The notes under the pieces: generated by a model | Seen by the model: the letters and a program-made list of their open reading frames with translations, nothing else | Database searches by the model: none | Told to the model about the DNA's origin: nothing | Shown: piece after piece, positions 50,872 to 59,929 of the stretch | Numbering within the stretch: position 1 is the stretch's first letter | Layout of the letters: each line of letters opens with the position of its first letter | Made by a program: the position numbers and the translations under genes | DNA from: an uncultured Eisenbergiella sp. | GTDB taxonomy: Bacteria; Bacillota; Clostridia; Lachnospirales; Lachnospiraceae | NCBI GenBank assembly: GCA_910585455.1 | Contig: CAJUEL010000006.1 | Span: forward strand, 1 to 64,000 | Length of the DNA: 64,000 bases | Reading direction: 5' to 3'

Positions 50872-51906
50872 ATGACAAACGGAGAAATTGTGACGAAATG
50901 GGTGCTGGACACCGTGCAGGAGCAGTATGCAGAGGACATTGCGCTGGTGGTTTCCCACACCACGCTGCGGATTGACCCGGAACAAAAGACGATCAGCTAT
51001 TTTGTTCCGGTCACGAAAAGGGGGGAAGGATTTGCCCGCACCTTCCTGCTGGGCGGCGAGGGCTTCGACATCTGGGCGGTTCCCTGGGAACGGCTGGAAA
51101 AGTTTGCGGCGCTTGAGGAGTACAACATCACCTGCCTTGCGGACGGAGAAATCCTTTATGCAAGAAATGAGGCGGATGCAGAGCGGTTTGAAAGTCTGAA
51201 AAAGGAACAGGCCCAAAACCTTGCCGATCCCCAAAAAATGCGCGCCCATGCGCTGCAGGCGTATGCGGAAGCAAAAAGCATTTATCAGGAAATGCTTTTT
51301 GCAAAGGGCAGTGACGTGAAGCTGGGAGCGGGGTACGTGCTGGACTATCTGGCGCGGGCGATCGCTTTTTCCAACCGGCGGTATTTTCAAAAATCCCAGA
51401 CTGACCAGATCGCGGAGCTGCATACGATGGAGTGCGTGCCGGAAGCGTTTTTGCGCCAGTACCCCGAAGTCATCGCGAAAAAGGATGAGGCAGAGCAGAA
51501 AAGGCTGTGCTATGAGCTGATCTGTACGGTGCGGGATTTTTTGACAGAGCAAAAGCCGGACAGCGCAGAGGACTGCCGGGAGCACAATTTTCAGGATCTG
51601 GCGGACTGGTACGGGGAGCTTTCCTACACCTGGCTGAGAATCCGGCATTACGGGGAGGCAGGGGATTTGGTCAAAGCCTATATGTGGGGCATTCTGCTGC
51701 AAAATGAGCTGAATCAGGTATGTGAGGATTTTGGTCTGGAAAAAATGGAGCTCATGTCCTTTTATGATGTAGAGGCGCTGGAAGGCTTTGCAGAGCGGGC
51801 GAATGAGCTTGAGAAAAAAATGCGGTCGATTATTACGGCGGGCGGCGGCGTCATTCATGAGTATGAAACAAAGGAGGCGCTTTTGCACAGCGCCAGGCAG
51901 GAGTAA
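50872..51906 (+). CDS. DUF5688-like hypothetical protein
   Basis: This 344-aa protein starts at ATG 50872 after AAGGGGGAAGA. It resembles the DUF5688 proteins of Lachnospiraceae in its first half (RIDPEQKTISYFVPVTKRG, GFDIWAVPWERLEKF). It is acidic and cytoplasmic. No catalytic motif is visible. It may be a distant host relative of the element protein at 37,532, but I could not align them with confidence. The next gene starts 5 bp later. Confidence 0.45.
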   Translation: MTNGEIVTKWVLDTVQEQYAEDIALVVSHTTLRIDPEQKTISYFVPVTKRGEGFARTFLLGGEGFDIWAVPWERLEKFAALEEYNITCLADGEILYARNEADAERFESLKKEQAQNLADPQKMRAHALQAYAEAKSIYQEMLFAKGSDVKLGAGYVLDYLARAIAFSNRRYFQKSQTDQIAELHTMECVPEAFLRQYPEVIAKKDEAEQKRLCYELICTVRDFLTEQKPDSAEDCREHNFQDLADWYGELSYTWLRIRHYGEAGDLVKAYMWGILLQNELNQVCEDFGLEKMELMSFYDVEALEGFAERANELEKKMRSIITAGGGVIHEYETKEALLHSARQE

Positions 51907-51911
51907 AAGCC

Positions 51912-52169
51912 GTGAAATATAAAAATGCCCGGGATATTCTGCCCGACGAACTGCTGCGGGAGCTGCAGCGCTATGCGTCAGGAGAAACGTTATACGTTCC
52001 GGAAACCGGCGAAAAGAAATGCTGGGGAGAACAGTCCGGCGCGCGCAGCTTTTACCGGCAGAGAAACGCAGAGATCCGCAAAAAGCGGAAGGAAGGGAAA
52101 AGGGTTGAGGAGCTGGCGGAGGAATACGGGCTTTCTGCAGATTCCATCCGGAAGATCATCGCGGTATAG
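51912..52169 (+). CDS. CD3324-like helix-turn-helix protein
   Basis: This 85-aa protein, from GTG 51912, has the pattern of the CD3324/Mor-like family: NARDILPDELLRELQRYASGETLYVPETG, then RNAEIRKKRKEGKRVEELAEEYGLSADSIRKII, which is a helix-turn-helix. It probably regulates transcription. It directly follows the DUF5688-like gene and converges with a minus-strand gene that reads through its whole second half. Confidence 0.7.
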   Translation: MKYKNARDILPDELLRELQRYASGETLYVPETGEKKCWGEQSGARSFYRQRNAEIRKKRKEGKRVEELAEEYGLSADSIRKIIAV

Positions 52170-52979
52170 GATATGGAAAAACCAGGAAGCGGCGCCGCCG
52201 TATCCGTTTTCGGTGTCCCAGCGGGCTGTAACCTCATAAATATATCCCCCGGGTTTGAGGGTGATCCTGTTGCCTGCAAAATCCACCGCTTCGCCGTCTG
52301 ATACAGGACCGGACCAGTGCGCGTCATTCCAGCAGCGAACATTCAGAATTTCGTCAGGCTCCTGAGCGAAGCGCAGGGTGGCCGTCGTCTCCGCGGTTTC
52401 AAAGGGAAGAAGAAATTCTTCGTCGTCCGAAAGATGGGCGCAGTCGTTTTGTGTTTCCGTAAAAGTACCGTCAGGGTTTTGACGCTGCCATGCGTAGCTG
52501 CCCTGTACAGTGGGCAAACAGGTTTCCCCGCTGATCACATTCAGAACAGGGGGCTCATTCAGAACGACCACAGTCTGGTCATCGCGTAGCAGCCGGTTGG
52601 CGTATGCGTTGAGTGCCTGACAGGGGCCGTATTTTGTCCGATAGCCGACACCGTCTATCACAAGAAAGGGATTGTATGCCATGATTTTTTGCTGTGTCCC
52701 GTCCTGCATGAACAGGGTAAAGAGCACACCCTGCCCGCAATATTCCGTGTAGGAGTCATCCTGCCTGTAAATCACGGTATCGTTCAGATAAGTTACCAGC
52801 TCCGTTAAGTCCGGAATCAAAAGCGTTTTATCCGGCGGGGTCAGCGTTACCGTGGCGGACAGGATTTGTGCCGGGTCCAGCTTCCGAAACGGCTTTCTGG
52901 GCAGAAAAAGCCGGCACAATACAAAGCACAGGATTGACAGGAAAAGAAACAGGATTGCCGGCGTCCGGATTTTTTTCAT
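51990..52979 (-). CDS. Membrane-anchored extracytoplasmic protein, likely broken end
   Basis: This minus-strand frame of 329 codons starts at ATG 52979 after GGAGGCCTGTT, with a membrane or signal helix (about residues 8-25). The outer domain resembles small Lachnospiraceae lipoprotein-like proteins, with VIYRQDDSYTEYCGQG and a strand pattern ending GNRITLKPGGYIYEVTARWD. The last 60 codons run antisense through the CD3324-like gene and have unlikely composition, so the natural stop near 52,150 seems lost. Function is unknown. Confidence 0.5.
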   Translation of the reverse strand: MKKIRTPAILFLFLSILCFVLCRLFLPRKPFRKLDPAQILSATVTLTPPDKTLLIPDLTELVTYLNDTVIYRQDDSYTEYCGQGVLFTLFMQDGTQQKIMAYNPFLVIDGVGYRTKYGPCQALNAYANRLLRDDQTVVVLNEPPVLNVISGETCLPTVQGSYAWQRQNPDGTFTETQNDCAHLSDDEEFLLPFETAETTATLRFAQEPDEILNVRCWNDAHWSGPVSDGEAVDFAGNRITLKPGGYIYEVTARWDTENGYGGAASWFFHILYRDDLPDGICRKPVFLRQLLNPFPFLPLFADLCVSLPVKAARAGLFSPAFLFAGFRNV

Positions 52980-53136
52980 AACAGGCCTCCTTCTCAAAGC
53001 TTCGGTTTTGCAGACGACGAATCAAAGGGATACATCGGTCTGCTTATCATGACGTGAAAATGGCGGTAGAGGTTGTATTTTTTTCGGATAATGGATGAAA
53101 ATCTCCTGCCGCTGTGATAGAATGGGCAGAAAAAGA

Positions 53137-53166
53137 GTAACGGTTCAGGCAGGTCTGAATCGTTAC
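53137..53166. promoter_or_regulatory. Dyad upstream of the response regulator gene
   Basis: GTAACGGTTCAG (53137-53148) pairs with CTGAATCGTTAC (53155-53166) over 12 bp with one G-T pair, loop 6. It ends 26 bp before the GTG start. It may be an operator for the response regulator or an attenuator. Half copies (GTAACAGTTCAGAC) occur at 54,788 and 55,923. Confidence 0.5.
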
Positions 53167-53192
53167 GAAAAAGGAAAGGCAGGAGCGTTTGC

Positions 53193-53873
53193 GTGGAGGA
53201 AAGAATTCTGGTGGTTGAGGATGATAAAAAATTAAACGACGGAATCTGCCTGGCATTGAGGGCGGATTCCCGTCGTTTTTTGCAGTGCCAGACGATCCGG
53301 GAAGCCCGCGCAATATGGGGCGCGCAGACGCTTTCCCTGATTTTGCTGGACGTTTGCCTGCCGGACGGAAACGGCATCGATTTTGTGCGGGAAATCCGGC
53401 GCACAAGCCGGGTTCCGGTCATTTTGATCACGGTCAATAACATGGAGCTGGATATTGTGACGGGGCTGGAGGCGGGCGCGGATGATTACATCACCAAGCC
53501 CTTCAGCCTGATGGTGCTGCGGGCGCGGGCGGCGGTGCAGCTGCGGAAAAAGGAAGAGCGGACGGATCGCTTTGTCATGGACGGATTCGATTTTGATTTT
53601 GAAAAAATGGAATTTCGCCGCGACGGGGTTTTGATCGGGTTAAGCCTGACGGAACAGAAGATTTTGCGGATTTTGTGTGAAAATAAAGGAGCTACGGTGA
53701 AAAGAAGCCGTCTGATCGACGCTGTCTGGCAGGGGGATACGGAATATGTGGAGGAGCATGCCCTGACGGTGGCGGTAAAACGCCTGCGGGACAAGCTGGA
53801 GGAGGATTCCCAGAATCCGGTTTATATCAGGACCGTATACGGAATCGGTTATACATGGGCGGTGAGACGATGA
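53193..53873 (+). CDS. OmpR-family response regulator
   Basis: This 226-aa protein has a receiver domain with the acidic pair (VVEDD), the phosphate-accepting Asp in LLDVCLPDG and the Lys in TKPF, then an OmpR winged helix (LTEQKILRILCENKGATV, VAVKRLRDKLEE). It begins at GTG 53193 behind GGAAAGGCAGGAG. It is coupled by an ATGA to the sensor kinase and likely controls the nearby MacB/FtsX-type transporter (56,131-59,377), as is usual for such systems in Firmicutes. Confidence 0.85.
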   Translation: MEERILVVEDDKKLNDGICLALRADSRRFLQCQTIREARAIWGAQTLSLILLDVCLPDGNGIDFVREIRRTSRVPVILITVNNMELDIVTGLEAGADDYITKPFSLMVLRARAAVQLRKKEERTDRFVMDGFDFDFEKMEFRRDGVLIGLSLTEQKILRILCENKGATVKRSRLIDAVWQGDTEYVEEHALTVAVKRLRDKLEEDSQNPVYIRTVYGIGYTWAVRR

Positions 53874-54787
53874 TATGGATGGTGACGGCCGGGATGGCGA
53901 TAGTTTTGTTGTCCGGCGCATTCTGGTATTGTTATTTTTTTCACAGGGAGAAAAAGCTTCTTGACAGGCTGCAGGATATGCTTTGGCAGGCGGAAGCGGG
54001 GCAGCTGTCCAGGAAAGAAATTTCGGAGGAAAAGGTGTCCGCCCTGGAGGACGGGATGAAAAAGTTTCTGGACAGCAGCCTTTTGGAAAAGGAACATTAC
54101 AGAAAGCAAAAGCAGGTCATACAAACGCTGATTTCCGACATTTCCCATCAGACGCTGACCCCGGTTTCCAATCTGAAGCTGTACGCCGGGCTTTTATGTG
54201 AGGAGGCGGCAGCGGATTCCACATTGTTTGCGGCGGCGGATACGATCCGGGAGCAGACGGAAAAGCTGGATTTTCTCATCCAGTCCCTGGTTCGTCTCTC
54301 CCGGCTGGAAACGGGAATCATCGGCGTACATCCGCGCAGGGAAAGGGTGGACGCGCTGCTTTTGGCCGTATGCCAGGAATATGAAGAAAAGGCGGCGCAG
54401 AAAAGGATCGGTCTTTCCTTTGCGGATACGGCGCTGGAGGCGGTTTTTGACCGGAAATGGACACGGGAAGCGCTGGGGAATCTCGTGGACAACGCGGTGA
54501 AATATACGGGGGAGGGCGGAACGGTAAAGCTCTGCGCCCATGCTCTTTCCTTTTTCGTCAGGATCGATGTGACGGATACCGGAGCCGGCATCCCACAGGA
54601 GGATTACACCCGCATTTTTTCCCGCTTTTATCGTGGCGCAAAAGCGCAGGACCAGGCGGGCACCGGGATCGGTCTGTACCTTACGCGCAAGATCATTCGC
54701 GCCCAGGAGGGATACGTTACGGTCGCCTCTGTTCTCAATGCCGGCTCCACATTTTCTGTTTTTCTGCCGGCGCTTTGGGACCGGTGA
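53870..54787 (+). CDS. Sensor histidine kinase
   Basis: This 305-aa kinase has one N-terminal membrane helix (about residues 1-23), almost no outer domain, a dimerisation region with the phospho-acceptor in DISHQTLTPVSNLK and the ATP-binding motifs NLVDNAVKYT, VTDTGAGIPQED and GTGIGLYLTRKI. Such small intramembrane-sensing kinases usually pair with ABC transporters and respond to peptide antibiotics. ATG 53870 overlaps the response regulator stop. Confidence 0.85.
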   Translation: MIWMVTAGMAIVLLSGAFWYCYFFHREKKLLDRLQDMLWQAEAGQLSRKEISEEKVSALEDGMKKFLDSSLLEKEHYRKQKQVIQTLISDISHQTLTPVSNLKLYAGLLCEEAAADSTLFAAADTIREQTEKLDFLIQSLVRLSRLETGIIGVHPRRERVDALLLAVCQEYEEKAAQKRIGLSFADTALEAVFDRKWTREALGNLVDNAVKYTGEGGTVKLCAHALSFFVRIDVTDTGAGIPQEDYTRIFSRFYRGAKAQDQAGTGIGLYLTRKIIRAQEGYVTVASVLNAGSTFSVFLPALWDR

Positions 54788-54836
54788 TGGTAACAGTTCA
54801 GACTTCAATGCCACCGGTGATGCTCCGGACGGGATT

Positions 54837-55430
54837 TTATTGTCTTTTTGAAATAACGGAATCAATTATGCCATATGCCAGGGCTTCGTCTGCGCTCATA
54901 AAATGATCCCTGTCCGTATCTCTTTCAATCTCTTCCATGGTACGCCCGGTATTCCCGGCTAAAATGCGATTTAATCTCCGTTTATTTTTTTGTATATGGT
55001 CTGACAGTATGCGGATATCGCTGGCCTGCCCCTGTATACCGTTACCATGTATAGCCGGTTGGTGTATCATGATTTCAGAATTCGCTAACGCCATACGCTT
55101 TCCATGTGCGCCGCCCGCCAACAAAAAGGCGCCAAAACTTGCGGCAAGCCCTACGCATATCGTAGAAACATCACATTTGATATACTGCATGGTATCATAA
55201 ATTGCAAATCCGGCTGTTATGGAACCACCGGGGCTGTTGATATAAAGCTGTATATCTTTATCCGGATCCTGTGCTTCTAAAAAGAGCATTTGCGCTATGA
55301 TTAAACTGGCCGAGGTATCATTGACTTCTTCCCCTAAAAAAATAATTCTGTCGGACAGTAACCGGGAAAAGATATCATAGCTTCTTTCTCCACGGCTGGT
55401 CTGCTCAATGACATAAGGAATCGTGCTCAT
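54837..55430 (-). CDS. ClpP-family serine protease paralogue
   Basis: This 197-aa protein matches ClpP: YINSPGGSITAGFAIYDTM, the catalytic Ser in GLAASFGAFLLAGG, His in EIMIHQP and Asp in the C-terminal part (RDHFMSADEALAYGIID). The ATG at 55430 follows GGGAGA on the minus strand. It probably forms a second Clp barrel, with an ATPase partner encoded elsewhere. Its start overlaps the stop of the AraC-type gene upstream, so the two are translated together. Confidence 0.8.
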   Translation of the reverse strand: MSTIPYVIEQTSRGERSYDIFSRLLSDRIIFLGEEVNDTSASLIIAQMLFLEAQDPDKDIQLYINSPGGSITAGFAIYDTMQYIKCDVSTICVGLAASFGAFLLAGGAHGKRMALANSEIMIHQPAIHGNGIQGQASDIRILSDHIQKNKRRLNRILAGNTGRTMEEIERDTDRDHFMSADEALAYGIIDSVISKRQ

Positions 55431-55846
55431 GCTGCAATCTCCCTGATTTTTATAATAAATTTGTAGCATTTGGGCATACGGGAATCGTACATGGAAATTT
55501 TGCTTTGTTTTGGCACATAGATTCCAATATTCCTGTAAGCCTTAGGCGGATATAAATATACTTGCTTAAAAGCAAAGGAAAATGATTGTTGGGTATCATA
55601 TCCGGCTTCATATGCAATTTGCGTGATCGGCTTATCAGTTCTGACCAGTTTTTGGGCGGCAATCGTAAGCCTGCGGTTTTGCAGATATTTATAAATTGTA
55701 ATTCCTGTCTGTTCTGCAAAAAGCCGGTTAAGATGGAATTTGGAGTAGCCAATATTTTTTGATATATTATCCAGGTTGATATCCCTTTCCATATTTTCCT
55801 CAATATAGCCTATGACCTTCCTGACAATTTCTTTTTGGTCTTTCAT
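55427..55846 (-). CDS. Stand-alone AraC-type DNA-binding protein
   Basis: This 139-aa protein holds only the two helix-turn-helix motifs of AraC regulators (LDNISKNIGYSKFHLNRLF, then PITQIAYEAGYDTQQSFSFAFK) and lacks a sensing domain. Its short C-terminus has a Tyr- and Pro-rich YLYPPKAYRN. The ATG 55846 follows AAGGAGGG. It is translationally coupled to the ClpP-like gene and probably controls this operon or a related one. Confidence 0.78.
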   Translation of the reverse strand: MKDQKEIVRKVIGYIEENMERDINLDNISKNIGYSKFHLNRLFAEQTGITIYKYLQNRRLTIAAQKLVRTDKPITQIAYEAGYDTQQSFSFAFKQVYLYPPKAYRNIGIYVPKQSKISMYDSRMPKCYKFIIKIREIAA

Positions 55847-56130
55847 CGCATACCCTCCTTGCATTTCTGATCATTATAGCAGGTTTAAATGTATATGTCT
55901 TAATAAAAAAAGCTGTTTTGGCGTAACAGTTCAGACTTGTCTAATCGTAAAAAGTATCAAAAATGTGATTTTTCAGAAACCGGCTGGAAACATTTTCGTG
56001 ATAAGCTCCTTATGGAACAGGCGGGATTGCCTGGCCTGGAAAGAGCGATGGTTATTGCGGCAGCCATATCCCGTCTCCCGGCATGCCGTTACCTTCCGGG
56101 CAATTCCGGGCAAAAATGAGGAGGTCTGAA
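55847..56130. promoter_or_regulatory. Divergent intergenic region before the ABC transporter
   Basis: It separates the minus-strand AraC-ClpP unit from the plus-strand transporter. GTAACAGTTCAGAC (55,923) resembles half of the dyad at 53,137 and may be a response regulator site. A frame at 55,937-56,119 lacks a ribosome binding site and is not called. Confidence 0.4.
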
Positions 56131-56817
56131 ATGAAAATACTGGAAGCGACAGAGCTTAAGAAAATTTATGGAGCGGGGGAGGCGCAGGTATGCGCGCTGG
56201 ATGGGGTGAGCCTGACGGTGGAGAAAGGAGAGTTTGTCGCCATCGTGGGCACCTCCGGAAGCGGAAAGACGACGCTGCTGCACATGATCGGCGGACTGGA
56301 CGTGCCCACATCGGGCAGTGTGACCGTGGACGGACAGCGGCTGGAGAACATGGGCGACGAAGAGCTGACCATCTTCAGGCGGCGGAACATCGGATTTGTT
56401 TTTCAGCAGTACAATCTGATCCCCATGCTGAATGTGCGGGAGAATGTGGTTCTTCCGGTAAGACTGGACGGAAAGCGTCCGGAGGAGGACTATGTGAGAG
56501 AAGTCATCGATACGCTGGGGCTTTCAGCGAAGCTTGACAGCCTGCCATATAAGCTGTCCGGTGGGCAGCAGCAGCGGGTGGCGATCGCGAGGGCGCTTTC
56601 TGCAAAGCCCGCGCTGCTTTTGTGCGACGAGCCTACGGGAAATCTGGACTCCAAAACCAGCCAGGATGTGCTGGGGCTTTTGAAGATGAGCGGCACACGG
56701 TTTTGCCAGACAATCGTCATGATCACCCACAATGAGGAAATCGCGCAGCTCGCCGATCGGATCGTACGGATTGAGGACGGCAGAGTGATGGCGGATGGGA
56801 AGCGGGGAGGAATCTGA
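56131..56817 (+). CDS. MacB/BceA-type ABC transporter ATP-binding protein
   Basis: This 228-aa ATPase has Walker A GTSGSGKTT (about residues 40-48), the Q-loop in FVFQQYNLIP, signature LSGGQQQRVAIARAL, Walker B LLLCDEPTGNLD and the H-switch THNEE. It starts at ATG 56131 after GAGGAGGTCTG. It ends 1 bp before the permease gene. Together with the two-component system upstream it forms a typical peptide-antibiotic sensing and resistance or lipoprotein-handling module. Confidence 0.9.
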   Translation: MKILEATELKKIYGAGEAQVCALDGVSLTVEKGEFVAIVGTSGSGKTTLLHMIGGLDVPTSGSVTVDGQRLENMGDEELTIFRRRNIGFVFQQYNLIPMLNVRENVVLPVRLDGKRPEEDYVREVIDTLGLSAKLDSLPYKLSGGQQQRVAIARALSAKPALLLCDEPTGNLDSKTSQDVLGLLKMSGTRFCQTIVMITHNEEIAQLADRIVRIEDGRVMADGKRGGI

Positions 56818-56818
56818 A

Positions 56819-59377
56819 ATGGGAAAGGTGGAAAATCAGGAAACTCTATGGCTTTTGACAAGGCGTTTTATGGGGATGAACCGGGGACGTAACCGGATTG
56901 CGGTGCTGGCGATCGCGCTGACGACGCTTTTATTCACCAGTCTGTTTACCGGTGCAGCCTCCATGGTGCTTTCGAAGCTGGAAGCGGATAAAAAAAACTA
57001 TGGTACCTGGTGTCATGCGGTTTTGCAGGATGTCACCCGGGAAGAGGCAGAGCGTGCGGCAGAGGTTTTGCGCCGGAGCGCTTTTGTGGAATGCTTTGGC
57101 ACGGATTTGTTTGTGGGGCTTTTGCAGGATGTGCGGCTTCCATTTTTGACGGAGGTACGGACGGTGGATTTTTATGGGGCGAAGGCCTTTGACTGCATAC
57201 CGGAAAAGGGACGGCTTCCCGAAAAGGGAAATGAAATCGCCCTCAGCACCATCGTGCTGGACGCGCTGGGGATTTCTCCCGCGTATGGTGCGGAAATCCC
57301 CCTGCGGATCGGATTGGATACAGAAAACGGCGATGTGCAGATCGCGGACAGCTTTGTTCTGTGCGGCTGGTGGGAGGGCGATGTTTCGGCACGCAGTCAG
57401 TTTTGCTGGGTGTCGGAGGAATTTGCCCAAAAGGCGGCGCCTGCGGTGAACAGAAGCGCCCTGGAGAATGGTGCAAAAAGCGGCGCGGCAGGCCTGGCCG
57501 TCTGGTATAAGCATGTATATGGTCTGCAGGAAAAGACGGAGGCGCTGGGAGAGGACTGTGGTTTTTTAAAGGAAAGAGAAGCCTTTGTGGTAAATCCCGC
57601 GTACGCCATGCTGTCTGAGGAGGACGGCGTTCCGCTGGGGGCGGTGGGATTTCTCATCCTGTTGATCATGCTGGCGGGCTATCTGATCATCTATAATATT
57701 TTCAGCATATCGGTGAAAACGGATATTCGCACCTATGGTCTGTTAAAAAATGTGGGCACAACCGGAAGGCAGCTCGCCCGGATCGTCAGGCAGCAGGCAT
57801 TTTGCCTGTGCCTGATGGGAATTCCGGCAGGGCTGTTGGCAGGATACGGCTGCGGCATCTGGATAGCGCCCTCTCTGACGGCGGACGTCGGTGATATCAC
57901 AGGGCAGGCAAAAACCGTGATTTATGCGGATACAACAGTCTTTGCCGCCGCTGCCGCCTTCGCTTTTATCACGGTATATCTGTCCTGCTGGCAGGCATGC
58001 AGGATCGTTTCCAGGGTATCGCCGGCGGAAGCGCTGCGCATCGCGGAGGGCGCAGAGAACCCTGCCGGCAGGCCGAAGAGAAAAAGGGAAACGCGAGGGC
58101 TGCATGGCACATGGCAGGCGATGGCGCTGCACAATTTCTGGGAAAACCGGAAAAAGGGCGGGCTCGTCGTGCTTTCCATCGCACTGTGCCTGGTGACCTG
58201 CAACGGCATCTGGATGATGGTGCAGGGATACAGCCTGGAAAGCTATCAGGCGACCTATATGGCGTCGGATTTTGAGCTGGATAAGCTGCCGGATCTGGCG
58301 GAATATGCGCAGCTGGACGGCATAGCAGGGGAGCAGCAGGAGGTGTTAAAGACCTGTCCGTATGCCCAAAGCGTGGGCTTTGTGCGCTATTCCAGGGAAT
58401 CCCATGAAATGGAGCCGCAGCTTTTGCGCGCCTGGGAGCAGATGATGGGGGAGGATGGCGCGCCCGGCGCCTGGTGGCAGGAGGTCTGGGAGCGGACAAA
58501 GGCGGCAAATAAAATGGAGATTACGCTGATGGGGATTGACCGAAGCGTCTTTGAAAAGCTGATCTGGCGGGAGGATGAGGCAGCCTGGGAAGCGTTTCAG
58601 AGCGGAAAGTATATCCTCGTGGATTACCCGCTCTTTTCCCGGCAGAAGGTGAGCAATTACCGGAAGGGCGACCGCTTTTTGATGGAATACCAAAGCGGTG
58701 TGCAAAAGGAGTATGAGGTGCTGGCAGAGGCACGGCTGCCCTACTCGCTGGATTATCCTTACACCAACCTGATCTGTGTGACCGTCCTGGTGCCGGAAGC
58801 AGAGTTTATCGCCTGTACCGGAAAAACAACGGCGATGCGGGCATGCCTGGACGCTTCTTATGGCAGGGAGGAGGAGCTGCAGGACTATCTGGAAGACAGG
58901 CTGCTTGCGCAGGACGGCATGCTGCGCCTGCATTCGGTGCTCGACCTGCGCGCTTCCTTTGCCCGGTTTCTGGACAAATACTATATGGCGGGCGGCGCGC
59001 TGGCGGTGGTGCTGGCAGGGATTGGCGTCATGAATTTTTTCAATACGATGGCGGCATCCGTGCTGAGCAGGAAGCGGGAGCTGGCGCTTTTGGAGGCTGT
59101 GGGCATGACCAAAAGACAGATTCAGAAAATGCTCGTGGCAGAAGGGCTTTTATATCTTGGCAGCGCTTTTTTGCTGTCGGTTCTGCTGACTTTGTTTTGT
59201 GGGGAGCGGCTGATCAACGCTGTGCTGGGGCAGGCATTTTTCTTCCGGATACGGGTCACGGTACTGCCCTGTGTGCTGCTGCTTCCTGCGTTGGCGGCGG
59301 TCGCGATTCTGATACCGAAACGCCAGCTTGTGCGGGTGGAGCGTGAGAGCGTCACAGAGCGCCTTCTCGCCACCTGA
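56819..59377 (+). CDS. FtsX/MacB-type ABC permease
   Basis: This 852-aa permease has one N-terminal helix (about residues 25-45), a large outer domain, then a three-helix FtsX block (about 280-420), a second helix at about 455-475, another outer domain and a final FtsX block (about 730-845, with FNTMAASVLSRKRELALLEAVGMTK). It forms the channel or mechanical part that works with the ATPase. ATG 56819 is 11 bp after GGGGAGG. Duplicated FtsX halves are usual in this family. Confidence 0.87.
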   Translation: MGKVENQETLWLLTRRFMGMNRGRNRIAVLAIALTTLLFTSLFTGAASMVLSKLEADKKNYGTWCHAVLQDVTREEAERAAEVLRRSAFVECFGTDLFVGLLQDVRLPFLTEVRTVDFYGAKAFDCIPEKGRLPEKGNEIALSTIVLDALGISPAYGAEIPLRIGLDTENGDVQIADSFVLCGWWEGDVSARSQFCWVSEEFAQKAAPAVNRSALENGAKSGAAGLAVWYKHVYGLQEKTEALGEDCGFLKEREAFVVNPAYAMLSEEDGVPLGAVGFLILLIMLAGYLIIYNIFSISVKTDIRTYGLLKNVGTTGRQLARIVRQQAFCLCLMGIPAGLLAGYGCGIWIAPSLTADVGDITGQAKTVIYADTTVFAAAAAFAFITVYLSCWQACRIVSRVSPAEALRIAEGAENPAGRPKRKRETRGLHGTWQAMALHNFWENRKKGGLVVLSIALCLVTCNGIWMMVQGYSLESYQATYMASDFELDKLPDLAEYAQLDGIAGEQQEVLKTCPYAQSVGFVRYSRESHEMEPQLLRAWEQMMGEDGAPGAWWQEVWERTKAANKMEITLMGIDRSVFEKLIWREDEAAWEAFQSGKYILVDYPLFSRQKVSNYRKGDRFLMEYQSGVQKEYEVLAEARLPYSLDYPYTNLICVTVLVPEAEFIACTGKTTAMRACLDASYGREEELQDYLEDRLLAQDGMLRLHSVLDLRASFARFLDKYYMAGGALAVVLAGIGVMNFFNTMAASVLSRKRELALLEAVGMTKRQIQKMLVAEGLLYLGSAFLLSVLLTLFCGERLINAVLGQAFFFRIRVTVLPCVLLLPALAAVAILIPKRQLVRVERESVTERLLAT

Positions 59378-59380
59378 CTG

Positions 59381-59902
59381 TCAGATGATGTCATTTGAGC
59401 GGCATATGAGTTGCACATTTTCATCCACTGGCTTTGTTCCGTCCACCTGTATGACCGGAATCCGGACGGAGCAGAGCCATTCCTGTACATCCTGCTCTGA
59501 GCGCTGCGCAACCATGTCAAAGAAGGCCTGCTCCTTTTCCCACATATCCCAACCGGGAAGCATTCGGTTTCCGAACTTCTGAAAGGATCTGTCCTTCACG
59601 CGGGAAAGCCGCACCTCCTTCGGGACGCTGACCAATACCGCGCAGGTGAACAGCTCCTGTATGTCTTTGCCATAGTTCCCTTTCACTGCGGCAAACACGA
59701 AATCCGGATGGCTTTTCATGTCCTGCAGCAGCAGGGCGACAGCCTCCTCCTTCGTACGGCTTTGGGCATAATCTGTGTCAGCCTTTGAGAAAAAATAAGC
59801 TTCGATATCCATAAACGGGCAGGCAAGCTTTTTGGCAAGAGCTTTGCCCAGCGTGCTCTTTCCCGCGCCATTGCCGCCACAGATGATAATCCGGTTTCCC
59901 AT
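59381..59902 (-). CDS. P-loop kinase-like protein
   Basis: This 173-aa protein has Walker A GGNGAGKST (9-17), a nearby DIEAYFF and a VSVPKEVRLSRVKDRSFQKFG lid-like helix, resembling shikimate and adenylate kinase-type folds in the AAA_18/AAA_33 groups. The substrate is unknown. It converges with the permease gene, with 3 bp between the stops, and lies 27 bp downstream of the acetyltransferase gene. Confidence 0.65.
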   Translation of the reverse strand: MGNRIIICGGNGAGKSTLGKALAKKLACPFMDIEAYFFSKADTDYAQSRTKEEAVALLLQDMKSHPDFVFAAVKGNYGKDIQELFTCAVLVSVPKEVRLSRVKDRSFQKFGNRMLPGWDMWEKEQAFFDMVAQRSEQDVQEWLCSVRIPVIQVDGTKPVDENVQLICRSNDII

Positions 59903-59929
59903 TTCCTTTGTCCTCCCTTTGATGAATTG

